Assembly (NCBI GenBank): GCA_045531965.1
Contig: JAZSFA010000164.1
Coordinates: 22,556 to 86,555 of the forward strand
DNA: 64,000 nt
Reading direction: 5' to 3'
Origin: CAMEON01 sp045531965
GTDB lineage: Bacteria; Bacillota; Clostridia; Oscillospirales; CAG-272
Numbering within the stretch: the first letter of the stretch is position 1; every line of letters begins with the position of its first letter. A program made the translations under genes and the position numbers. Under the pieces are notes generated by a model. It did no database searches and was not told the DNA's origin. It saw only the letters and a program-made list of their open reading frames with translations. This document shows positions 51,946-59,530 of this stretch, piece by piece.

Positions 51946-53138
51946 CGGACAAGGCCCTGCTTTTGGCAGAAGCACTTAATGAATTGGATGATAAATATCT
52001 GGAAGAGGCGCACCCCGAAGCGCGTGGGATTTCCTTGCGGGTGGCGCAACGCCAACGCACCGTCCGCCAGATCGCTGCGGTGGCTTGTCTCTGCCTGGTT
52101 GGCATCGGTGTGGCACAGCTCTCTCCTTTACGCGATGCAAGCGGCACGGGCGAGGCGGCACCCATGTCACCTCCGCCCTCTGTCGGTCAAATTTTTATGG
52201 ACGGCAACAGCGAAACCTCCAACAGCCCTTCTTCGGCCGCAGGACTTGGCACGCGGGTGGACGGGGCACATGGCTCTCTTTACTTTGCCGACGAAACCGA
52301 CACCACGGTAACCGTTATCCTCACGCTGAACGAGCACGTAGACACCCCGCTTTACGTTTATTTTGAAGGATACAACACGGTCCTTGCCGCCACAGAGCCG
52401 GGTGTCGGTCATGAAGGACGTCTGCAAATCACGGTGGACGGTGCGATCTGCACAGGGTCTTTGCCCACGGTGGCAGGCAAATACGAAATTGTTATTGACT
52501 TTTCCCGTGTGTTGACTTTGGACGCCCCTATAGGACAACGCTTCGCTATCTCGGGATTCCCTGCTCTGTGCCGCCAGGTCTCCTGCGGTACTGTCAGCGG
52601 CGCTTTGACCTGTGGAGAGGGCAATGGCACCGGGCGCTGGTGGCAAGAGGGATATCACACCGTCTATACCGAGGACAAAGCCCCCTTCTCGGAAATTGAT
52701 CTCACCGACGGACAGTTTGACACCCACGATTTCGACGTGATGGGCTATACGTTCCGCATCCCTTTGTCCCATCGACCGAGCAAATTCCCCAAGCGGCTCT
52801 GTGCCGCCTTGGATGATCTGACCCCCACGGCGGTCTATGCCTGCTTTACGGACGGCGAGGGCGGCGTAAGCGTCAGCGAACCATTACCCACCACCACCTT
52901 GGAGGGTAAGACATTCTATGATCTGGATCTGACCGTTCAGGACCTGCACGCAGGACAGTATATCACCCTTTTGTTCGTTTTCCCCGCCGACACATTGAAG
53001 ACAGATCCCTTGACCCAGCTCTATCCCATAGAACGCATGACGGTTTATCTGGACGGCACCGACAAGGCGCACCGCCACCGTCAGCAATGGCTACGGCAGG
53101 TCAATCGCCCCTTTGATTGGCACATCATGGACACGTAA
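51942..53138 (+). CDS. Putative membrane anti-sigma factor with large extracellular domain
   Basis: 398 residues. The N-terminal 40 residues are cytoplasmic and helical (ALLLAEALNELDDKYLEEAH), followed by one membrane helix at about 43-60. After a Ser/Pro/Gly linker comes an extracellular beta-rich region of about 300 residues (LYFADETDTTVTVILTLNEH, GYHTVYTEDKAPFSEIDL, YDLDLTVQDLHAGQYITLLF). No zinc HxxxCxxC motif of the classical ZAS type is present. Overlap with the sigma gene and this one-helix topology are typical of anti-sigma factors of clostridial ECF groups. Signal sensed outside the cell is unknown; the serpin's target protease is an attractive candidate. Confidence 0.75.
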   Translation: MTDKALLLAEALNELDDKYLEEAHPEARGISLRVAQRQRTVRQIAAVACLCLVGIGVAQLSPLRDASGTGEAAPMSPPPSVGQIFMDGNSETSNSPSSAAGLGTRVDGAHGSLYFADETDTTVTVILTLNEHVDTPLYVYFEGYNTVLAATEPGVGHEGRLQITVDGAICTGSLPTVAGKYEIVIDFSRVLTLDAPIGQRFAISGFPALCRQVSCGTVSGALTCGEGNGTGRWWQEGYHTVYTEDKAPFSEIDLTDGQFDTHDFDVMGYTFRIPLSHRPSKFPKRLCAALDDLTPTAVYACFTDGEGGVSVSEPLPTTTLEGKTFYDLDLTVQDLHAGQYITLLFVFPADTLKTDPLTQLYPIERMTVYLDGTDKAHRHRQQWLRQVNRPFDWHIMDT

Positions 53139-53173
53139 ATCTAACCATTTCTCATCAAGAAAGGAGCTCTCTG

Positions 53174-54451
53174 ATGAAACACAAGATCACAACCGCACTA
53201 TCTCTTCTGCTGGCACTGGTCATGCTTGCCGGCGCAACCCTGCCCATGGCGGGCTGTGCCATCACCGTTAAGGCAGAGGAACTGTCCGCCGACTACACCC
53301 GCAAGACCACCGAAACGGGTGAGGTCACCGACGCCTTCGTTGCCGCCATGTCGGATTTTTCCATGACGTTGTTCAACACCACCGTGGCAAAAGACAAGGA
53401 AGACGGCAAAGAGAACCATTTGGTCTCCCCCCTGTCTGCCATGATCTGCCTTGCCATGATCGCCAACGGTGCGAAGGGCGAGACCCTGACACAGATGGAA
53501 ACTGCGTTGGGCATGGACATCCAGTCCCTCAATAAGGCACTCTACGCCTACACAAGTACGCTCTATACGGGAGAGGACTGCAAGGTATCTTTGGCGGATT
53601 CCATCTGGTATCGCGACGACGAAAGCCTCAAGATCAAAGAGGAATTTTTGCAAACCTGCGCTGACTGGTACGAGGCACAGCAATACAAAGCCCCCTTCGA
53701 TGAGTCCACCCGCAAGGATATCAACAACTGGGTCAAGAAATACACTGACGGCATGATCGAGAGCATTCTGGATCAGCCAATCAGTCCTGCTGTAATGATG
53801 TACGTCATCAACGCCCTGGTGTTCGACGCCAAGTGGCTGGAGGAATACGAAAAATCCGACGTAGCAGCACGGGAATTTGTATCGATTGACGGCGCTGCCG
53901 CCATGGTTGAGACACTTCATTCAGAAGAGCGGATGTATCTGACGGTGGACGGCGGCTTTGGCGTCGCCAAGCAGTACAAAGGCGGTGCCTACAGCTTCGT
54001 AGGGTTGCTTCCCAACGAAGGCACCGACGTATACGCCTTTGCCGCTTCGTTGAACGGAGACACCTGGAAAAACATGTGGGCGCAGAAATCCTACGAGACC
54101 GTCTACACCCGCATTCCCGAGTTCACCTATGACAGCACCATGGATCTGACCCCTGTTCTCCAAGAGATGGGCATGGTAGATCTGTTCAACGGAACCGCCG
54201 CCGATCTGACAGGACTGGGAACTTGCGACCTGGGCAATCTTTTCTGCTCGGGTGTGTATCAAAAGACCTTCATTGAAGTCAGCCGTCACGGCACCAAAGC
54301 CGCCGCGGTCACGTGGGGCAGTAACGAATGCGGTTCTGCCGCGCCCATGGAGCCCAAGTACGTCTATTTGGACCGTCCCTTCGTGTACGCCATCGTAGAC
54401 AACGCCACGGGACTCCCCCTGTTTATGGGTGTAGTAACCCGACTTTCATAA
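53174..54451 (+). CDS. Serpin (serine protease inhibitor) lipoprotein
   Basis: 425 residues, ATG 53174 behind AAAGGAGCTCTC. Lipobox LPMAGC, Cys28, so anchored outside the membrane. The serpin fold is clear: FSMTLFNTTV, NHLVSPLSAMICLAMIANGA, LADSIWYRDDESLKI, INNWVKKYTDGMIESIL, MYVINALVFDAKWLEEYEK, VVFGLLPNEGTD-type strand (YSFVGLLPNEGTDVYAF), MGMVDLFNGTAADLTGLG and DRPFVYAIVDNATGLPLFMG at the end. The reactive-loop hinge reads EVSRHGTKAAAVTWG, close to the GTEAAAAT of inhibitory serpins; the loop before YLDRPF is short and contains CGSAAP, so the scissile bond may be near Cys-Gly-Ser. Gut clostridial serpins (for example the siropins of Eubacterium siraeum) inhibit neutrophil elastase. It is third in the ECF sigma operon, 35 bases after the anti-sigma gene. 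Confidence 0.93.
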   Translation: MKHKITTALSLLLALVMLAGATLPMAGCAITVKAEELSADYTRKTTETGEVTDAFVAAMSDFSMTLFNTTVAKDKEDGKENHLVSPLSAMICLAMIANGAKGETLTQMETALGMDIQSLNKALYAYTSTLYTGEDCKVSLADSIWYRDDESLKIKEEFLQTCADWYEAQQYKAPFDESTRKDINNWVKKYTDGMIESILDQPISPAVMMYVINALVFDAKWLEEYEKSDVAAREFVSIDGAAAMVETLHSEERMYLTVDGGFGVAKQYKGGAYSFVGLLPNEGTDVYAFAASLNGDTWKNMWAQKSYETVYTRIPEFTYDSTMDLTPVLQEMGMVDLFNGTAADLTGLGTCDLGNLFCSGVYQKTFIEVSRHGTKAAAVTWGSNECGSAAPMEPKYVYLDRPFVYAIVDNATGLPLFMGVVTRLS

Positions 54452-54486
54452 AAAAAAAGAGCTTGCCGCGTGCAAGCTCTTTTTTG
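54452..54486. terminator. Bidirectional terminator
   Basis: Stem AAAAAAGAGCTTGC / GCAAGCTCTTTTTT with a short CGCGT loop, between the convergent serpin and argH genes. Confidence 0.92.
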
Positions 54487-54491
54487 TTTGA

Positions 54492-55865
54492 TCACATCAA
54501 TTGCTTTCTGACATAGGCAATCTGCTTTTCCACAGACCCCACCGAGGTACCACCCTCGGAGATGCGCTTGGCTACGCAGGTCTCAAGGCTGATCTCGTGG
54601 TAGAGGTCGGCTTCAAAGAGGGGGGAAAAGGTTTGGTAGACGTCCAGAGGCAGCTCTTCCAGCACAGTCTTATCGGCAATACAACGCGCCACGATCTGAC
54701 CCGAGATCTTATAGGCACTACGGAAAGGCAGTCCTTTCTTCACCAGATAATCCGCAAGGTCTGTGGCGTTGATGAAGCCCTCCCCTGCCGCGCGCTTCAT
54801 GTTGTCGGAGCGGACGGTCATGGTCGCCACCATGGGAATGGCCACCTGCAGGCACATCTTGACGGTATCCACCGCGTCAAAGACGCTTTCCTTGTCCTCC
54901 TGCATATCCTTATTGTACGCGAGGGGCAGACCCTTTAGGGTGGTGAGCAGAGCCATGAGGTCGCCGTAGACACGCCCCGTCTTGCCGCGGATCAGCTCTG
55001 CCATATCGGGATTTTTCTTTTGGGGCATGATGGAGGAACCTGTGGTATAGGCATCCGACAGCTCCACAAATTTGAACTCCCAGCTTGACCAAAGGATCAG
55101 CTCCTCGGAGAAGCGGGACAGGTGCATCATCAGCGTGGCACAGGAGGACAAAAACTCCACGGCGAAGTCGCGGTCGGACACGCCGTCCAAAGAGTTGAGA
55201 CAGATGCTGTCAAAGCCCAGCTTTTCCGCCTCGAAACGGCGATCGGTGTCGTAAGTCGTTCCCGCCAGGGCGCAAGAGCCGATGGGAGACACGTTCATAC
55301 GGTCAGCGGTATCGGTAAATCTGTCAAGATCACGGAGCAGCATCATGGCATATGCCATGAGGTGATGACCGAAGACGATGGGCTGGGCGCGCTGGAGGTG
55401 GGTATATCCGGGGAGGATCACGTCTTTGTGCGCCTCGGCTTGATTTGTCAGCGCTTCGATAAGGTCTTTGATGAGGGACTTGATCGTGGTGATCTCGTCG
55501 CGGAGATACATACGGAGATCCAGCGCCACCTGGTCGTTACGGCTTCTGGCGGTGTGGAGCTTTTTGCCCACGTCCCCCAGCCGTTCAGTCAATACCTGCT
55601 CTACGAACATATGGATATCCTCGCAGGTCATGTCGATGGCCAGCTTACCGCTGTCGATGTCATTGAGGATGCCCTCCAGCCCTGCAATGAGGGTATCGGC
55701 ATCCTCGGTGCTGATGATGTTTTTGGATGCCAGCATGGCGGCGTGCGCCATGGAGCCCGTGATGTCCTGACGGTACATACGGGAGTCAAAGTGAATGGAT
55801 GAATTAAAATCATCGGCGATACGGTCGGTCTCACCCGCCGTTCTGCCTGCCCACATTTTTGCCAT
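54492..55865 (-). CDS. argH: Argininosuccinate lyase
   Basis: 457 residues. Last step of arginine synthesis, giving arginine and fumarate. MWAGRTAGETD at the start, HTARSRNDQVALDLRMYL, YTHLQRAQPIVFGHHLMAYA and the signature GSSIMPQKKNPD with its catalytic Ser are all present; the length is standard. It lies about 200 bases after argG with a palindromic element between; both probably share the argG promoter. ATG 55865 follows GAAAGGAAATACC. Confidence 0.97.
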   Translation of the reverse strand: MAKMWAGRTAGETDRIADDFNSSIHFDSRMYRQDITGSMAHAAMLASKNIISTEDADTLIAGLEGILNDIDSGKLAIDMTCEDIHMFVEQVLTERLGDVGKKLHTARSRNDQVALDLRMYLRDEITTIKSLIKDLIEALTNQAEAHKDVILPGYTHLQRAQPIVFGHHLMAYAMMLLRDLDRFTDTADRMNVSPIGSCALAGTTYDTDRRFEAEKLGFDSICLNSLDGVSDRDFAVEFLSSCATLMMHLSRFSEELILWSSWEFKFVELSDAYTTGSSIMPQKKNPDMAELIRGKTGRVYGDLMALLTTLKGLPLAYNKDMQEDKESVFDAVDTVKMCLQVAIPMVATMTVRSDNMKRAAGEGFINATDLADYLVKKGLPFRSAYKISGQIVARCIADKTVLEELPLDVYQTFSPLFEADLYHEISLETCVAKRISEGGTSVGSVEKQIAYVRKQLM

Positions 55866-55879
55866 GGTATTTCCTTTCA

Positions 55880-56056
55880 GGAGTACGCAAGGGGGACTTT
55901 TGAAAAAGTCCCCCTTGACCCCTCAAAACTTTTAACAAAAATATTGATTGAATGACCAAAAGCCCCAACGAACCTTGATCAAGATATTTGCTTTTTTAAA
56001 GTTCTTGAAAGAGGGTACGGGAGAAAACTTCTTCCAAGAAGTTTTCTCCCGGTAAA
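55880..56056 (-). repeat. Dispersed palindromic intergenic element, paired copies
   Basis: Two copies in opposite orientation. On the minus strand AAGGGGGACTTTTTCAAAAG and complement, followed by GCGTACTC (55880-55935). On the plus strand TTTTTTAAAGTTCTTGAAAG (from 55992) followed by the inverted repeat GGGAGAAAACTTCTT / AAGAAGTTTTCTCCC (56022-56052). The lead and hairpin wording match the elements at 930, 43188 and 57500. The pair lies between argG and argH. Confidence 0.8.
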
Positions 56057-56064
56057 GCAAACGA

Positions 56065-57291
56065 TTATTTCTTATTCTTGGCATCCACCATAGCCTTAAC
56101 CTTAATGGGCAGGCCGTAGAGGTTGATGAAGCCTGCGGAGTCGGCCTGGTTGTAGTCGGACTCGCCGAAGGTGGCGATCTCCTCGGAGTAGAGGGAGTAA
56201 TCCGACCAAACGCCCGCGTTGATCATGTTGCCCTTGTAGAGCTTCAGGCGCACCTTACCGGTGACGGTCTCCTGGGTCTTGTCCACGAAAGCGGCCAAAG
56301 CCCCGCGCAGGGGGGTGAACCACTGACCGTTGTAGACCAGCTCGGCGTAGGTGATGGCCAGCTTCTGCTTCTCGTGGAGGGTCATCTTGTCGAGACAAAT
56401 GCTCTCCAGGACGGAGTGAGCCTTGTAGAGGATGGTTCCACCGGGGGTCTCGTAGACGCCACGGCACTTCATGCCAACCAGACGGTTCTCCACGATGTCC
56501 AAAAGACCGATACCGTTCTTGCCGCCCAGCTCGTTGAGGGCGAGGATGATCTCCTTGGCGGACATCTTTTTGCCGTCCAGAGCCACGGGAACACCCTGCT
56601 CAAAATCCAGCTCGATGTAGGTGGGAACGTCGGGTGCCTGGATGGGGGAAACGCCCATCTCCAGGAAGCCGGGCTTCTCGTACTGGGGCTCGTTGCCCGT
56701 ATCCTCCAGGTCAAGACCCTCGTGGGACAGATGCCACAGGTTCTTATCCTTGGAGTAGTTGGTCTCGCGGTTGATCTTCAGAGGGACGTTGTGTGCCTCG
56801 GCGTAGTCGGTCTCCTCCTCGCGGGACTTGATATCCCACTCTCTCCAAGGAGCGATGATGGGCATATCGGGGCAGAAGTGCTTGAGGGTCAGCTCAAAGC
56901 GCACCTGGTCGTTGCCCTTACCGGTGCAGCCGTGGCAGATGGCGTCGGCTCCCTCCTTGATGGCGATCTCGGCCAGACCCTTGGCGGTGCAGGGACGGGC
57001 GTGGGAGGTACCCAGCAGGTACTCCTCGTAGATGGGGCCCGCCTTCATGCAGGGGATGATGTACTCGTCCACGTACTCCTCGGTGAGGTCGAGGACGTAG
57101 AGCTTGGACGCGCCGGTCTTGAGGGCCTTTTCCTCCAGACCCTCCAGCTCGTCGGCCTGACCTACGTTACCCGAGACAGCGATGACCTCGCAGTTGTTGT
57201 AGTTTTCCTTCAGCCACGGAATGATGATGGACGTATCCAGACCGCCCGAATAGGCGAGAACGACTTTTTTGATGTTTTCCTTGTTGATCAT
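56065..57291 (-). CDS. argG: Argininosuccinate synthase
   Basis: 408 residues. Joins citrulline and aspartate using ATP. N-terminal ATP loop VLAYSGGLDTSIIIPWLKE; HGCTGKGNDQVRFELT; IAPWREWDIKSREE; NEPQYEKPGFLEMGVSP, all in place. Length is normal. ATG 57291 with AGGTTTATC upstream. The promoter at 57348-57376 and two ARG-box-like palindromes suggest repression by ArgR with arginine. Confidence 0.97.
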   Translation of the reverse strand: MINKENIKKVVLAYSGGLDTSIIIPWLKENYNNCEVIAVSGNVGQADELEGLEEKALKTGASKLYVLDLTEEYVDEYIIPCMKAGPIYEEYLLGTSHARPCTAKGLAEIAIKEGADAICHGCTGKGNDQVRFELTLKHFCPDMPIIAPWREWDIKSREEETDYAEAHNVPLKINRETNYSKDKNLWHLSHEGLDLEDTGNEPQYEKPGFLEMGVSPIQAPDVPTYIELDFEQGVPVALDGKKMSAKEIILALNELGGKNGIGLLDIVENRLVGMKCRGVYETPGGTILYKAHSVLESICLDKMTLHEKQKLAITYAELVYNGQWFTPLRGALAAFVDKTQETVTGKVRLKLYKGNMINAGVWSDYSLYSEEIATFGESDYNQADSAGFINLYGLPIKVKAMVDAKNKK

Positions 57292-57311
57292 GATAAACCT
57301 CCGATTACATA

Positions 57312-57325
57312 CTGAATATATTCAG
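57312..57325. promoter_or_regulatory. ARG-box-like perfect palindrome downstream of the argG promoter
   Basis: CTGAATATATTCAG, a perfect palindrome between the -10 and ATG of argG. Its TGAAT/ATTCA half-sites match ArgR sites, but the spacer is 2 bases shorter than the classical 4. Confidence 0.5.
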
Positions 57326-57347
57326 CGAAATTTCAAAATATGCGGTT

Positions 57348-57376
57348 ATTATACAACATATATGCAGAATTGTCAA
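57348..57376 (-). promoter_or_regulatory. argG: Promoter of argGH
   Basis: TTGACA (57376-57371), 17-base spacer, TATAAT (57353-57348): consensus at every base. Start expected near 57340, with a leader of about 50 bases. Confidence 0.9.
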
Positions 57377-57382
57377 GGGGTT

Positions 57383-57402
57383 TTCTGCATATTTATTCAG
57401 AA
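57383..57402. promoter_or_regulatory. ARG-box-like operator upstream of the argG promoter
   Basis: TTCTGCATATTTATTCAGAA, an almost perfect palindrome containing TGCAT-4-ATTCA. This is one base from the ArgR consensus TGAAT-N4-ATTCA and lies directly upstream of the -35. A half-site (TATATGCAGAAT) overlaps the -35. Confidence 0.6.
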
Positions 57403-57446
57403 AGCGCAAAATTATTTCTGTGCAATATGACGTACAGGCAGGGCAA

Positions 57447-57480
57447 GCCCCCGTGGGGATAAAGAATGACTCACGGGGGC
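57447..57480. other. GC hairpin in the argG upstream region
   Basis: GCCCCCGTG / CACGGGGGC with a 16-base loop; no T-tract on either side. Confidence 0.45.
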
Positions 57481-57499
57481 CTCCTCACTTCCCTTTTCT

Positions 57500-57573
57500 T
57501 TTGGCTTTTTTAAAGGTTCTTGGAGGGGGTCAAGGGGGAACCTTCTTGCAAGAAGATTCCCCCTTGCGTACCC
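57500..57573 (+). repeat. Dispersed palindromic intergenic element, single copy
   Basis: Lead TTTTTTAAAGGTTCTTGGAG, then inverted repeat AAGGGGGAACCTTCTTGCA / TGCAAGAAGATTCCCCCTT (57529-57563, one mismatch), tail GCGTACCCC. It is the cleanest copy of the family also at 930, 43188 and 55880. It sits just after the exporter gene's stop, so it may also end that transcript. Confidence 0.8.
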
Positions 57574-57574
57574 C

Positions 57575-59530
57575 TTATTCTAATTCAAACGCGCCCGTAT
57601 AGAGCTGATAGTAGGTGCCTTTTTCGTCGATGAGCTTTTGGTGGTCGCCGCGCTCGATGATGCGGCCGTGGTCAAGCACCATGATGACGTCGGAGTTCAT
57701 GATGGTGGACAGACGGTGGGCGATGACAAACACGGTGCGTCCCTTCATGAGACGATCCATGCCCGCCTGCACGATGGCCTCGGTGCGGGTGTCAATGGAG
57801 GAGGTAGCCTCGTCCAGGATCATGACGGGGGGATCGGCAACCGCCGCGCGGGCGATGGCCAAAAGCTGACGCTGACCCTGGGACAGATTGGCACCGTTGT
57901 TGGTCAGCTCGCTCTGATAGCCACCGGGGAGACGGGTAATGAAGTCGTGGGCTCCTGCCAGCTTGGCGGCGGCGATGCACTCCTCGTCGGTGGCGTCCAG
58001 CTTGCCGTAGCGGATGTTATCCATGACCGTGCCCGTGAACAGGTTGGTTTCCTGCAGCACGATGCCCAGGGAGCGGCGGAGATCCGCCTTTTTGATCTTG
58101 TTGATGTTGATGCCGTCGTAGCGGATCTTACCGTCGGCAATATCGTAGAAACGGTTGATGAGGTTAGTGATGGTAGTCTTGCCCGCGCCCGTAGCACCCA
58201 CAAACGCCACCTTTTGACTGGGTTCGGCGTAGAGAGTCACGTCGTGGAGGACGGTCTTCCCTTCCTCGTAGGCAAAGTCCATATGCTCCATGCGGACGTC
58301 GCCGCGCAGAGGGGTATAGGTCAGCGTACCGTCGCCGTGGGGATGCTTCCATGCCCACTGCCCCGTATGCTCGACCGTCTCGGTCACGTTGCCCTCACCG
58401 TCAATCCGGGCGTTGACCAGAGTCACATAGCCCTCGTCGGCTTCAGGTTGTTGATCCATGAGTTTGAAGATACGGTCGGCACCTGCCAGCGCCATAACGA
58501 TGGAGTTGATCTGCTGGGAAAACTGGTTGACGTTGCCTGTAAACTGCTTGGTCATGTTCAAGAACGGAATGGCTATGTCAATCGACAGTGCGCCGATACC
58601 CAAGAACAGCGCGCTGATACTGTAGTTCCGAATTCCCGTCAGGATGAACAGACCACCCGCCGCCGCCACGATAACATACAGAATGTTGCCAATGTTCATG
58701 ATGATGGGTCCCAGCATATTGGCATAGGCGTTGGCACGATAACTGGTCTTGAACAGCTCATCATTGATCTCATGGAACTGTTCCTTGACCTTTTCTTCGT
58801 GGGAAAAGACCTTAACTACCTTCTGACCACTCATCATCTCCTGAATAAAGCCCTCGATCTTACCCACATGGGACTGAAGTCGAACGAAATACTTGGCAGA
58901 GCCGCCACCGATCTTGCCCGACACCAGTATCATGAGCAAAACGCCGAGAAGCACCACCAAAGTCATCCAAACACTGTACCACAGCATGATGCAAAGAACC
59001 GTCACAACAATGATACTGGACTGCAAAAGCACAGGGAGCGACTGGGATACCAGCTGACGCAAGGTGTCAATATCGTTGGTATAATAGCTCATGATATCGC
59101 CGTGCTTGTTGGTATCAAAGTATCGAATGGGAAGATTCTGCATACCGTCAAACATTTTGCGGCGCATTTTGCAAAGGAAACCTTGGGTAATGTATGCCAT
59201 CAGCTGGGTCTGAATCGTGGTAAAGGTAATAGAAAGCAAATACAAACACGCCAGGATGATCACCATGGGGATGATCTCCTTGGAGGCAGCGTTCCAGTCT
59301 GTGATGCCGTTATCCATGTAGCTCGTCACTACCGCCAGCGTCTTTTGCACAAAGATGGCAGGAATTGCGGACACCGCGGCGGAAAACGCGATGCAGATCA
59401 TAGCGAGGGGCATGAGACGAGGATAAGACTGGAACAGCAGCTTGACTACGCGAAAAAGGACCTTCCAGTTGATCTTTCGTTTGCCATGCTCCATGCCTGC
59501 AGGGGCTTTTTTAGCGCTCGTCTGACTCAT
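57575..59530 (-). CDS. Heterodimeric ABC exporter subunit, competent site
   Basis: 651 residues from ATG 59530 (AGGGAGGTGAGG), overlapping the upstream subunit by 20 bases. Six membrane helices (about 40-380), then an ATPase domain with Walker A FVGATGAGKTTITN, signature LSQGQRQLLAIARA, Walker B VMILDEATSSID and H-loop VIAHR. An extra segment of about 40 residues sits between membrane and ATPase parts (RIDGEGNVTETVEHTGQWAW). Together with its partner it forms an exporter like TM287/288 or BmrCD. Substrate unknown; drugs, lipids or peptides are possible. Confidence 0.93.
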   Translation of the reverse strand: MSQTSAKKAPAGMEHGKRKINWKVLFRVVKLLFQSYPRLMPLAMICIAFSAAVSAIPAIFVQKTLAVVTSYMDNGITDWNAASKEIIPMVIILACLYLLSITFTTIQTQLMAYITQGFLCKMRRKMFDGMQNLPIRYFDTNKHGDIMSYYTNDIDTLRQLVSQSLPVLLQSSIIVVTVLCIMLWYSVWMTLVVLLGVLLMILVSGKIGGGSAKYFVRLQSHVGKIEGFIQEMMSGQKVVKVFSHEEKVKEQFHEINDELFKTSYRANAYANMLGPIIMNIGNILYVIVAAAGGLFILTGIRNYSISALFLGIGALSIDIAIPFLNMTKQFTGNVNQFSQQINSIVMALAGADRIFKLMDQQPEADEGYVTLVNARIDGEGNVTETVEHTGQWAWKHPHGDGTLTYTPLRGDVRMEHMDFAYEEGKTVLHDVTLYAEPSQKVAFVGATGAGKTTITNLINRFYDIADGKIRYDGININKIKKADLRRSLGIVLQETNLFTGTVMDNIRYGKLDATDEECIAAAKLAGAHDFITRLPGGYQSELTNNGANLSQGQRQLLAIARAAVADPPVMILDEATSSIDTRTEAIVQAGMDRLMKGRTVFVIAHRLSTIMNSDVIMVLDHGRIIERGDHQKLIDEKGTYYQLYTGAFELE

